From Methylomonas montana (GTDB lineage: Bacteria > Pseudomonadota > Gammaproteobacteria > Methylococcales > Methylomonadaceae): DNA of 64,000 nucleotides. The notes under the pieces are model-generated. The model searched no databases. It worked only from the letters and a program-made list of their open reading frames with translations, and had not been told where the DNA came from. The stretch lies in assembly GCF_030490285.1 (NCBI RefSeq), contig NZ_CP129884.1, positions 682,001-746,000 on the forward strand. Direction: 5' to 3'. Position numbers and translations under genes: made by a program. Below, piece by piece: positions 7,496-15,546 of the stretch. The first letter of the stretch is position 1; each line of letters opens with the position of its first letter.

Positions 7496-9052
7496 TCACC
7501 AGCGCATCAAGCGGGCGGTGTCGGTTTTGGCAAGCGTAACCGAATCGCCGGACAGCAATTGCGCGGCGCGGCGAAAGCGCTTGTACAAACCGCGCAGCCC
7601 TTGGCCTTGTAACAGACGTAGCAAATACCGGGCTTGCCGCTGCAGCCACTTGGGCTCGATAAATTTGCGTCGTAGCCAGCGGGTATGTGCAGCGGTGGTA
7701 AAACGTTCCAAATATTCGCCGGAGATATCTTGATAAGTGATTACGCTCATATTGCTACCATCGTACTCTTCCCACTTTACTGGCCGAATTCGACCTTCCG
7801 CGAGCAGTTGCTTGTGGAAATCCGTACCTGGGCAGGGCGTAGCCATGCTGAATTGCACCGAATCAACATCCAATTCACAGGCATATTCAAACGTGTTCAG
7901 CATCGATGCCATCCTCTCGCCGGTCAAGCCAAACACCACCGTCATATGGGTCTTGATGCCCAGCTTTCCGGCTTTATCGATAAGGCCATGCAAACGTTGT
8001 ACCTTGAGCGGTTTTTTGATGGCGTTCAATATATCGGGATCAGCGCTGTCCAAGCCAAACTTCAAACCTACACAGCCGGCGTCCGCCATGCATTCCAGCA
8101 TTTCGTCGTTCAGTGCGATAGCGTCGCCCATTGCCGACCAGGCGATAGCCAGCTTGCGCCGTTTTATCTCGGCACAAAGCAGGCGCACATGTTGTTTGTT
8201 TGAGGTGAAGTTGTCGTCGTCGAAGTAGATTTCTTTGACGCCGAATTCTTCGATCAGCAGCAACATCTCGTCGACCACTCGGTCGGCACTGAAGTAGCGC
8301 TGTGGCTCGCCTCGGTACAGGATTTGTACCCAGGCGCAAAAGTCGCAACGATACGGACAGCCACGGCTGGTGTGCATATAAGCCGTAGGCGTATGCTGAA
8401 ACATGCCGTCGTAGTATGCGCTAATCGAAGGCTCGGCATTTCGAGGGAATAGGCGGCGCGCGGGTGGCGGTAGTTGGTCGAGAGGGTGGATAAGTGCCGC
8501 CGGCGGGTTGAGGCGAGACTGACCGTCATCCGTTCGATAGGCCAATCCCGCTACAGCCTGCAATGGCTTGTCAGCGCTTAGGGCTTGTATTAGGGCCAGG
8601 CAGATTAGCTCGTATTCGCCGGCCAGCACAAAATCGATATGAGGGTGTTGATCGAGAATTTCGGTCGCAAACACGCTGACGTGAGCGCCGGCTAGAATGA
8701 TTTTCGCGCCGGTTGCGGCTTTGAGCGCGAGTGAGAACCGCAATACATCGTCGATGACGGCGGTATTCGGCTCAAGCAGAATAATGGCAGGATTTGCTGC
8801 GAGGGCGTCCCGCAAAAACATATCTTCGGTAAGATTCAAAGGCACACCGTCGATTACATCAACCTTGAAGCCGTCGCGTTCGAGTAAGGCGGCGCTGTAC
8901 GCTAGGAAAAATGGGAAGGTGGTGTAACGCGGTTTATCGGTAGGCCGTTTTAACAGTGTCAGCGGAAACCGCATGCCGGAACCAAGCATGTAACGTTCCA
9001 GGCCGTTGCTTAGCGGGCGGCGAAAGGCCGGATTGGCAATCAGTATATTCAT
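7496..9052 (-). CDS. B12-binding-domain radical SAM protein (first of pair)
   Basis: A 518-residue paralogue-like partner of the gene downstream, with the same layout. The N-terminal B12-type domain contains FFLAYSAALLERDGF, IILLEPNTAV and KIILAGAHVSVFA. The radical SAM core follows, with motif CPYRCDFC (Cys232, Cys236, Cys239, the same positions as in its neighbour) and YFDDDNFTSNK. It overlaps the WecG-type gene by four bases (ATGA), which argues for co-translation. The N-terminus has an unusual insert (residues about 8-40, ending KPRYTTFPF) not seen in the partner, so the two enzymes probably have different substrates. Product unknown. Confidence 0.85.
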   Translation of the reverse strand: MNILIANPAFRRPLSNGLERYMLGSGMRFPLTLLKRPTDKPRYTTFPFFLAYSAALLERDGFKVDVIDGVPLNLTEDMFLRDALAANPAIILLEPNTAVIDDVLRFSLALKAATGAKIILAGAHVSVFATEILDQHPHIDFVLAGEYELICLALIQALSADKPLQAVAGLAYRTDDGQSRLNPPAALIHPLDQLPPPARRLFPRNAEPSISAYYDGMFQHTPTAYMHTSRGCPYRCDFCAWVQILYRGEPQRYFSADRVVDEMLLLIEEFGVKEIYFDDDNFTSNKQHVRLLCAEIKRRKLAIAWSAMGDAIALNDEMLECMADAGCVGLKFGLDSADPDILNAIKKPLKVQRLHGLIDKAGKLGIKTHMTVVFGLTGERMASMLNTFEYACELDVDSVQFSMATPCPGTDFHKQLLAEGRIRPVKWEEYDGSNMSVITYQDISGEYLERFTTAAHTRWLRRKFIEPKWLQRQARYLLRLLQGQGLRGLYKRFRRAAQLLSGDSVTLAKTDTARLMRW

Positions 9053-9804
9053 TGCTCGACCTCATGTTTCAGGAAAAACCGATTTTTCAATAGATGTCCG
9101 GCGAACTCGATGGCGCCTGGGTATATTCGGGATCGATAATGAGGCTCGTGGATGAATCGGTGTACCCATTCGATGCCGATCCTGGAGGTCCAAGCTGGTG
9201 CGCGTGCCTTGCAGCCGGCGTAGACGGCCAAGGTACCGCCGCCGATATGCCAGCATAGCGCCCCTTTGCAAACTTCCCGGGCATTCAGCAGAATTTGTTC
9301 CGACTTGGGGGTGCCAGCGCCTACTAGAACCGCGTCTATCCCGGAGTATTGCGTCAATACAGGCTTGTACTCGTCGGGGTCCATGAAGCCGTGATAGGCG
9401 GCAACAACCTGCCAAGCACCTTTGCGGGCATTTATGGCGTCTGCCGCTAGTTGCGCTTGGCGGGGTGTGCCACCTATAAGCAAGGCGTTTACCCTAGGTT
9501 CCGGCCAAGTTAATGCACAATCAAACAAAGCTGTCGCTACGACACGTGGCGGTGCCTGGCCAAACAAGCAGCGAAATGCCAAGGTAATCCCCACGCCGTC
9601 CAAGCAAACAAGATCGCATGCTTGCATAAAAGAGCGGACGCAAGGATCGCGTTCGACATAATTATAGACATGCGGATTTAGAAACCCTACCAGTTTGCCT
9701 CTGCTGGCTGGGTTCCGCATGGATTGGCGGAGGCAATCATCTAAGCCGGACAAGGTCCCGGTGTGAATGAATAGCGGACCGAGCTTATACCGGAGTTTAG
9801 GCAT
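9049..9804 (-). CDS. WecG/TagA/CpsF family glycosyltransferase
   Basis: A 251-residue GT26 family enzyme. Members transfer N-acetylmannosamine(uronic acid), glucose or similar residues to a lipid-linked acceptor at the inner membrane in exopolysaccharide, teichoic acid or enterobacterial common antigen synthesis. Signatures are FLNPHVYNYVERDP, CDLVCLDGVGI, ALLIGGTPRQAQ, VLVGAGTPKSEQ, and the C-terminal APAWTSRIGIEWVHRFIHEPHYRSR. All are family hallmarks, so the family call is firm while donor and acceptor are unknown. It overlaps the epimerase upstream by eight bases and the radical SAM gene downstream by four. Confidence 0.92.
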   Translation of the reverse strand: MPKLRYKLGPLFIHTGTLSGLDDCLRQSMRNPASRGKLVGFLNPHVYNYVERDPCVRSFMQACDLVCLDGVGITLAFRCLFGQAPPRVVATALFDCALTWPEPRVNALLIGGTPRQAQLAADAINARKGAWQVVAAYHGFMDPDEYKPVLTQYSGIDAVLVGAGTPKSEQILLNAREVCKGALCWHIGGGTLAVYAGCKARAPAWTSRIGIEWVHRFIHEPHYRSRIYPGAIEFAGHLLKNRFFLKHEVEQ

Positions 9805-10804
9805 TGAGGTTTTGCGGGAAGTTATCGTCTATCGGGCGGCGGATTTGCAGGTCCGCGACTGCCCGGTAATGGTTTAGAATGCGTGCCAGACCACTTTCTA
9901 GGCCGATATTGGGGCGCCACCCCGTATCTTCGATGGCTTTGGCGATGTTGGGTACCTTATCGAAGGCCTCGATATAATGTTTGCCGTAAAGGCTCACCGG
10001 GTCCACGTGTCTTATTGCTGAGCGCGATGCGCACAATTCTTTGATTAAATGTGCCAGCTCTTCGATGGGGACGATATTGTCAGGGTGGCCGAGGTTGTAA
10101 ATATTATTGGTTTTTCCTTTGGCCTGTACCTGGATGATGCCATCGACCAGGTCGGATACATGGCAAAAAGAGCGGATTTGTTTGCCGTTTCCAAATACCT
10201 GCAGATCACGCCCAGCTAACGCCGCCTCGAAGAATTTGGGGATGACGAAACCTATAGTGGAGCTTTGCCATTCCCCCATGGCGTTAAACGGGCGCACGAT
10301 CCGTAGCTGGAAATCCCCTTCCATCGCCAGGTTCAACAACACATGCTCTACCGTCAACTTTGCCAGTGCGTACTCCATCCGGGCACCACGCTTGCAAGGC
10401 ACAATCTGCTCGGATGACTCCAGGTGCCGACCGTCTCTACCGTACACTTCCGAGGAGGAGACATACAACAGGCGGGATTTGGAATAAGTGGCAATTTTTG
10501 CGACTTTTTCGGCAAGATCAAGAATATTGCCAGCGATCCTGCCGCTTTTACCTAATATGCCGAGGGAACCCACGGGACTGGCGAGATGGTAAATGTCGTC
10601 AAACTCGGCAAGGCTGTCTGGCAAGGATTCAACGTCCTGGATGGTGATATTCAGACGACCTATCAGGTCTGTGTAGTCCAGTTTGGTGGAACTGAGGTTA
10701 TCGACGACAGTAATCACGCTTGCCGGCTCTAACGCCAATAAGCGTTTGCAAAGATGATATCCTATAAACCCAAGGCCTCCGGTCACCAGAGTTTGCTTTG
10801 CCAT
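9797..10804 (-). CDS. NAD-dependent nucleotide-sugar epimerase/decarboxylase
   Basis: An extended SDR of 335 residues, resembling UDP-glucuronate decarboxylases and UDP-glucose 4-epimerases. It has GGLGFIG at residues 9-15, YHLASPVG, the catalytic SSSEVYG and YALAK (YxxxK), IVRPFNAMGE, and the substrate-loop FGNGKQIRSFCHVSDLVDGI. It is the first gene of the minus-strand run, so it probably supplies the activated sugar for the WecG-type transferase encoded next. A GGGGTG ribosome site precedes the ATG. The exact activity (epimerase, dehydratase or decarboxylase) cannot be told from sequence alone. Confidence 0.85.
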   Translation of the reverse strand: MAKQTLVTGGLGFIGYHLCKRLLALEPASVITVVDNLSSTKLDYTDLIGRLNITIQDVESLPDSLAEFDDIYHLASPVGSLGILGKSGRIAGNILDLAEKVAKIATYSKSRLLYVSSSEVYGRDGRHLESSEQIVPCKRGARMEYALAKLTVEHVLLNLAMEGDFQLRIVRPFNAMGEWQSSTIGFVIPKFFEAALAGRDLQVFGNGKQIRSFCHVSDLVDGIIQVQAKGKTNNIYNLGHPDNIVPIEELAHLIKELCASRSAIRHVDPVSLYGKHYIEAFDKVPNIAKAIEDTGWRPNIGLESGLARILNHYRAVADLQIRRPIDDNFPQNLNA

Positions 10805-11097
10805 TCTTGAGCACCCCGCTTGTATGGTTTCTTGCGAGCTGCAGTACTCTGCTAACCTCTGTTGCTTAGGATAAAGCGGCTGAGTTTAAAAAAGTTAGCG
10901 TCGCATGAGAATATTGATTAGTCTAGTAAACCATATCATTATCCTGGGCCGCCAACAATAGCCATACCCAACTCGTGCCATGACAATTGCTTAATCAGTT
11001 TCGATAAGGCAAAGGGTAAAGCTTTCTGAACAGCTAGAGAATGCGACGAAATAGACATTGTGACCGGATGGTGAGGGCAAATTAAACGCCCCCTGGT
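10805..11097. other. Intergenic leader of the glycan operon
   Basis: This gap of nearly 300 bases contains no supportable gene. It is more AT-rich than its neighbours and must carry the promoter of the minus-strand epimerase operon, but no box pair was clear enough to mark. Confidence 0.4.
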
Positions 11098-11763
11098 TTA
11101 GCGGCAATCTACGATCCGTTTGACCCGAAACGCTTCGGCATAGGGTTTACAGATTTGCGCGCCGCGCAGACTGGCCAGCGAGCGCAGGGTTTCAGGCGAC
11201 CGATGCCCGCGAACCTGTGACGCATAAAGGGCGTAAGCGGCCAATTTTCGCTCGATTTGTATTTCGCGAAAGTAACTTGGTTCATTGTTGGGCGCGGAAT
11301 GAAGCCAGACTAGACTGTCGGGTTGCTCGAATATTAGTACATTCGGCACAAACCAGTTGGTGTCGTGTGGTCGGGTTGCTACGATTCCTGCATCGTAGAC
11401 CGCTCTATGATCCTGGTTATAGGATGGTTCGGGCATTAGTACAGTGCTTGGTTTGAGCTGGTTTATGGTCAATTCCATGGTCAGGATAAGATTCTGCATC
11501 CGGTAGTGGTTTACTGGATTGTCGAGCACGTCCCAGTGGAAGCCGAGCATGTTGGCGGCCCGCTCCAACTCTTGAATCCTTTCGATACGAGAAACATAAG
11601 GCCGGTCTTCCGCGCCGAAATGCAGTACAAAGCAGTCGGGTCCTAAAAATGAAAAGCAGCCTAGCACCTCATCATCGATGTGGGGGGAAAATATCAGGGT
11701 GTTATGATGCATTGGCATTTTGGCATTGTATGCGAAGCCCCGGAAAATCATATCCCTATGCAA
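11098..11763 (-). CDS. PIG-L family deacetylase
   Basis: A 221-residue LmbE/PIG-L zinc hydrolase. Family members remove acetyl groups from N-acetylglucosamine linked to lipids, thiols or antibiotics. The zinc motif SPHIDDE is at residues 26-32 (usual form PHPDDE), and the QDHRAVYDAG motif near residue 125 carries the third metal ligand. In this position it probably deacetylates an amino sugar made by the island. The start is uncertain: ATGs at 11763, 11718 and 11712 all precede the core and none has a strong ribosome site. Its 5' end faces the glycosyltransferase remnant on the plus strand. Confidence 0.8.
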   Translation of the reverse strand: MHRDMIFRGFAYNAKMPMHHNTLIFSPHIDDEVLGCFSFLGPDCFVLHFGAEDRPYVSRIERIQELERAANMLGFHWDVLDNPVNHYRMQNLILTMELTINQLKPSTVLMPEPSYNQDHRAVYDAGIVATRPHDTNWFVPNVLIFEQPDSLVWLHSAPNNEPSYFREIQIERKLAAYALYASQVRGHRSPETLRSLASLRGAQICKPYAEAFRVKRIVDCR

Positions 11764-11810
11764 AATCCAGAGCGCTTAAATTGTGCCGATATGCAAAAGT
11801 AGGGTATTTC

Positions 11811-12149
11811 ATGAGTCAGACTGAGTTTTTGGTGATGCCGTCAGTATGGATAAAAACATTTGGCATCGTGATTGTGGAAGCATTTGCTCATGGCTTGCCG
11901 GTCATTGCCAGCCGACTGGGCGCAATGGCTGAAATTATCGATGACGGCGTCACTGGGTTGCATTTTACCTCTGGCGATGCCAACGACTTAACGGCCAAAG
12001 TCGGTTGGGCAATTGCCAATCCTGAACGCATGGCGGAAATGGGGCTTGCCGCGCGTCGTGTCTATGAGCTGAAGTATACCGAGCACGAGAGCTACCGTCA
12101 GCTCATGCAAATATACCGCGAGGCGCTTGCGGGGCTATCTAAAATGTAA
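11811..12149 (+). pseudogene. Truncated GT4 glycosyltransferase, C-terminal remnant
   Basis: The 112-residue frame starting at 11811 matches only the last third of a GT4 glycosyltransferase: FLVMPSVW, the donor-binding EAFAHGLPVIASRLG, EIIDDGVTGLHF, and the C-terminal KYTEHESYRQLMQIYREAL. The N-terminal acceptor domain and the start of the donor domain are absent, and no homologous sequence is seen upstream, where the PIG-L gene runs on the opposite strand. It cannot be an active transferase by itself. It is the only plus-strand coding sequence inside the island and shows that the locus has been rearranged. Confidence 0.75.
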
Positions 12150-12173
12150 AACCCGGCGCGCCAGCGGCTCCGA

Positions 12174-13355
12174 CTAAGAGCGTTTCAGGCTGGCAATAAT
12201 GCCTTCGGCATATCGATTCGCCATGCTTTCAATAGAATACTGCCGTGAGCTTGCCAAGGCACCGTTGCTCAGCCGGCGAAGTTCGGATTTTGTTTTCAGC
12301 AAAGAAATAATGGCATTTGCGTAAGCCCGAGAATCGTTGGCTATCAATAGCCCGTTCACGCCGTCGTCCAGATATTCGATTTCAGGGCTGTGAATGGGAA
12401 TGTCGGTGGTTATTAGCGGCAAGCCGGCGGTGAATGCATCCAGAATTGCCAGTCCGACTAGTCCTGGACAAAGGAATGCTTTTGCCAGGCGGAAGCATAA
12501 GGCTTTTTCCTTGGCAAAGCATGGGCCGAGGTAGTGAATTCGATGGTCGCTGGCGGCGGCCCGTGAAACCAAGTCTCGTCTGACGCCATCGCCCAATACC
12601 AGTAAATGAAAATCGGGACGGTCGGCCTGGATCAATTTCACCGCCTCGAACAGAAATTCCAAATGCTTTTCATCGTACAATCCGCCGCAGAATAGGCCGA
12701 TCGGAGCGCCAATGGAGATGCCCAGCCGCTTAGCGAAATTGTGTAGTTCGGCCTCGGTTATCGCAGTTAGCATCGCGCGAAAACCGGCAACATCCACGCT
12801 GTTGTTGAGAACGGTGATTTGCTCGCCGGGTATGCCGTCAAGCAAAAGGTGGTTTCGGGTGCCGGAAGTGTAAGCGAACCACCAATTGCCTGCGCGCGTC
12901 AGTTGTCGTCTGATTCGCTCTTTGAACGATCCAGGATTGGCTCGCAAACTTGGCCACCATACCCAAAAAGCCAAATTGCGGCGTCCCAATAACCCGGCAA
13001 TGGCGATTAGGTAATTCAGAACATGGCCGTTAGCGTTAAGGACAATCACTAGATCGGCGGACAGCGCGCGCCCAAATATCGGCTGATAAAGCACCTTGTC
13101 GCCGAAAAACCAATAGTTTTTGACTTTCAGGCCAATGGATTCAGGCAAATCGACTAAGTCGCGCTTGGCGGACTGCTGCGCATTCGGCGTGCCATAGGCT
13201 ACTTGCAGTTCGATACCAACTTGTTGTAAACGTTGATAGAGTAGTTCATAAAGCTTCACGCGGTAATGCGGCACCACTGGCTGGACGATCAGAACGCGAG
13301 GGCGGTCGGATTCGGTTTTCGACTCGGCTAAATGGTGGCGACTAAGAAAAGGCAT
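12174..13355 (-). CDS. Glycosyltransferase family 4
   Basis: A 393-residue GT-B fold glycosyltransferase, cytoplasmic or peripheral. The N-terminal acceptor domain starts with RVLIVQPVVPHYRVKLYE. The C-terminal donor domain contains GLFCGGLYDEKHLEFLFEAV, FHLLVLGDG and the EX7E-like region around GLAILDAFTAGLPLITTDIPIHSPEIEY. The usual first Glu of that motif is replaced (LVGLAILDAF), as in some GT4 subgroups. It is a separate transcription unit from the epimerase operon and lies beside the mutarotase-like gene. Donor and acceptor are unknown; a role in the same glycoconjugate is inferred from position only. Confidence 0.85.
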   Translation of the reverse strand: MPFLSRHHLAESKTESDRPRVLIVQPVVPHYRVKLYELLYQRLQQVGIELQVAYGTPNAQQSAKRDLVDLPESIGLKVKNYWFFGDKVLYQPIFGRALSADLVIVLNANGHVLNYLIAIAGLLGRRNLAFWVWWPSLRANPGSFKERIRRQLTRAGNWWFAYTSGTRNHLLLDGIPGEQITVLNNSVDVAGFRAMLTAITEAELHNFAKRLGISIGAPIGLFCGGLYDEKHLEFLFEAVKLIQADRPDFHLLVLGDGVRRDLVSRAAASDHRIHYLGPCFAKEKALCFRLAKAFLCPGLVGLAILDAFTAGLPLITTDIPIHSPEIEYLDDGVNGLLIANDSRAYANAIISLLKTKSELRRLSNGALASSRQYSIESMANRYAEGIIASLKRS

Positions 13356-13363
13356 GACAGGGA

Positions 13364-13369
13364 ATTATA
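13364..13369 (-). promoter_or_regulatory. Perfect -10 box next to the GT4 start codon
   Basis: TATAAT on the minus strand ends only eight bases before the ATG at 13355, with a weak TGGCTG-like -35 about 18 bp further upstream. If used, the transcript would be leaderless or nearly so. Confidence 0.35.
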
Positions 13370-13494
13370 CAGATAACCGCGAAGTTTCAGCCAAGATCGA
13401 AAGCCTATAGGGCATAGGCTGGGTAGTCTTTGTTGTTCGAATCAGCATCACTTGCTCGACTGGCGTCACTTGGCCTATCCTACGAATTGGATGA

Positions 13495-14280
13495 CTAACC
13501 CGCAAAACTTACTCTTTCCGCACGAATCGTAAATGCCATTACCAGCTCTTCGTCCTTTTGCAATGTCAACGGGGTCGGCAAGCCGTCCGGGCCGGGTTGA
13601 TGACCGATAACCGGTTCTATGCAGACATATTCATATTTTTTATCGCTCCAAACTCCAAATACTACGGATAGGTTCTTCGATGACGGCGCAATGTTGCAGC
13701 TAACCCACGCCGAGTAATTGGCAGTGGTGATTTTAACCTCGTCCGATACCGATGCTACGGCATGTTTTTGCAAGCTATCGTGCGGCAGGGCCGCGATGTC
13801 GATCCGAGTCGCCCCTATATCGATAAAACTGTTTGGCGTGATCGAGAAATAGGGATGGAAGCCGGGGCGTATCCAGGCCTCGTCTGATATGGCGCGAATG
13901 GTGGTGGTGACTTTCAGCGTCTTGCTATGTTGTTCTTCGACCTCTTCCCAGTCGGTAATCACGTCGACATTGCCCCAGTTGTGTTCGGTGGGCGATGACA
14001 GGTTTTTTTGGTGAGGCAGCTTATTGTCGCAAACGGTTGTTCTGTATTCACCGTGCTTGATGCTAAACGGCGGCGTGAGTTCTTCAAAATTGGGTATGCA
14101 AAGATAGACCCCGCCGCGCGAGCCGCCGTCTTCTTTGTTATGCAGGGGTTCGATAATATCGATATCGTCCAGTTGCCAAGTGATTAATGTGCCTGTATCA
14201 GTGAAATTCATGTTTAAAAAAAGTGGATTAGATAAATTGAAGCGTATGCCGGGAACGATCTGTTCGTAAAAGCCGGGCAA
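13495..14280 (-). CDS. Aldose 1-epimerase (galactose mutarotase)-like protein
   Basis: A 261-residue protein with the general shape of the galactose-mutarotase superfamily: LITWQLDDIDIIEP near the N-terminus, RGGVYLCIPNF, the PGFHPYFSI histidine motif near residue 140, and YVCIEPVIGHQP near residue 225 carrying the likely catalytic Glu. Such proteins interconvert sugar anomers or hexose-6-phosphates. The open frame begins at a TTG (14280) and an ATG lies at 14211; neither has a strong ribosome site. A diverged fragment of the 3' end is present at 4737-4809, so this gene marks one edge of the island. Confidence 0.7.
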   Translation of the reverse strand: MPGFYEQIVPGIRFNLSNPLFLNMNFTDTGTLITWQLDDIDIIEPLHNKEDGGSRGGVYLCIPNFEELTPPFSIKHGEYRTTVCDNKLPHQKNLSSPTEHNWGNVDVITDWEEVEEQHSKTLKVTTTIRAISDEAWIRPGFHPYFSITPNSFIDIGATRIDIAALPHDSLQKHAVASVSDEVKITTANYSAWVSCNIAPSSKNLSVVFGVWSDKKYEYVCIEPVIGHQPGPDGLPTPLTLQKDEELVMAFTIRAERVSFAG

Positions 14281-14355
14281 AATATTATGGTCGGAATAAG
14301 GCCTATCGGCTGTATACGTTCGTTACGGATCAGCGATTTTATCAGAACTTAGCCA

Positions 14356-14381
14356 GTAGCCTGGATGTCGCGTCGCAGCAT
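14356..14381. repeat. GTAGCCTGGATG-type dispersed repeat, right copy
   Basis: The GTAGCCTGGATG core at 14356-14367 is the same as at 4620-4631. After it the two copies remain loosely similar (CGCAGCATCTTGGGT against GCGAAATCCTGGGT). Confidence 0.45.
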
Positions 14382-14450
14382 CTTGGGTTTTGGGCTGCAA
14401 TTTCACGTTTGAACAAAGCTGAAAATTTACCGGTCTCGCGCTACACTGGC

Positions 14451-15089
14451 ATGCCTTATTCCGAATCAAACCAGGGAATCAATTTGCTCAACACACCCAT
14501 CACCAGTCATTTCTATGCTTACCTTTCTCGCCTACGTTGGATCAAGCGTTGGGGCTTGAAACGCAACGCGCATGAGGAAAACGTCATGGAGCATAGCTGG
14601 GAAGTGGCGGTGATCGCGCATACCTTGGCGTTGATCAAAAACCGTTATTTCGACGGCCAGGTCGATGCCAATGCCGTGGCCGCCGCCGCGCTGTATCACG
14701 ACATTACCGAAGTCATTACCGGCGATTTGCCGACGCCGATCAAATACCACTCGCCGGCGATACTCGTTGCCTACAAACAGATCGAGCAGCAGGCTGAAAC
14801 CGAATTATTGAATTTGCTGCCCGCTGCGCTCCGTGACGATTTTCGAGCGTTGATTCAGCATGAACAATTGTCGGAGCCGCATCAGCAAATCATCAAGGCG
14901 GCGGACAAGATTTCCGCCTATCTCAAATGTCAGGCCGAGCTGAAGGCCGGCAATAGCGAATTTGAAACCGCCGCCGAGCAACTGGTGAAAAATATTGGCG
15001 AGCTGCAACAGCCGGAAGTGGTTTTTTTCATGCAAACCTTCGTGCCGAGTTGCGGTTTAACGCTCGACGGTTTGATGCAGACTCACTAA
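14451..15089 (+). CDS. yfbR: HD-domain 5'-deoxynucleotidase, YfbR type
   Basis: A metal-dependent phosphohydrolase that dephosphorylates deoxynucleoside 5'-monophosphates. The protein follows E. coli YfbR throughout: SHFYAYLSRLRWIKRWGLKRN, the HD-domain ligands ENVMEHSWEVA and YHDITEVITGDLPTPIKY, ADKISAYLKCQAELKAGN, and the final FMQTFVPSCGLTLD. The start is uncertain. The frame opens at TTG 14409 and has an ATG at 14451. A TTG at 14484 has the best ribosome site (AGGGA, six bases away) and gives the N-terminus closest to E. coli. It is a single gene on the edge of the island. Confidence 0.85.
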   Translation: MPYSESNQGINLLNTPITSHFYAYLSRLRWIKRWGLKRNAHEENVMEHSWEVAVIAHTLALIKNRYFDGQVDANAVAAAALYHDITEVITGDLPTPIKYHSPAILVAYKQIEQQAETELLNLLPAALRDDFRALIQHEQLSEPHQQIIKAADKISAYLKCQAELKAGNSEFETAAEQLVKNIGELQQPEVVFFMQTFVPSCGLTLDGLMQTH

Positions 15090-15202
15090 GGCGCGGATAT
15101 TGCTCGAAATGCTCGGTCCGACGGTCGGTTTCGCGGCGGGGCCGGGTTCGACAATTGCGCTTTCCAAGGTAAGCTGCGCTTCTTTAAGCGGGGAGTAAAG
15201 TC

Positions 15203-15361
15203 ATGGGGCCGTATTATCGTGGTACATCGCAAAGCACCGGTGCATTTTTTGACGCTTTCTATCAGCATCCGATTTTAATGTTGCTGCTGGTGCTGGGCGT
15301 GTCCGGTGCTGCACTATTTCTTTGGAACCGGAAAAGGTCCGGCAAGCAATCGGATTCGTGA
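15203..15361 (+). CDS. Small single-pass membrane protein, 52 residues
   Basis: This short frame has a strong ribosome site (GGGAG, seven bases before the ATG). It encodes a polar N-terminus with two Tyr, then one hydrophobic helix (about residues 24-41, rich in Leu, Val and Gly), then a basic tail (WNRKRSGK). The layout is that of a small inner-membrane protein with a cytoplasmic positive end. No family is recognised. It lies alone between yfbR and a diguanylate cyclase gene. Confidence 0.55.
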   Translation: MGPYYRGTSQSTGAFFDAFYQHPILMLLLVLGVSGAALFLWNRKRSGKQSDS

Positions 15362-15546
15362 GCGCGTGGAGGGGGCGCGGCTGGTTATTGCTGCGCTGTC
15401 CACCGCTAACTTTTCCGAACCCAGTCAAGGCCACGATCGGTTTTGCTAAATGGGGGGCGATACGTTTACCATTGCCCTCAGTGCCCGCGTATCGATACCG
15501 CTAAGCAGGCAGAGCCCCGGATAAACTTACACTAGACGATTGGACC

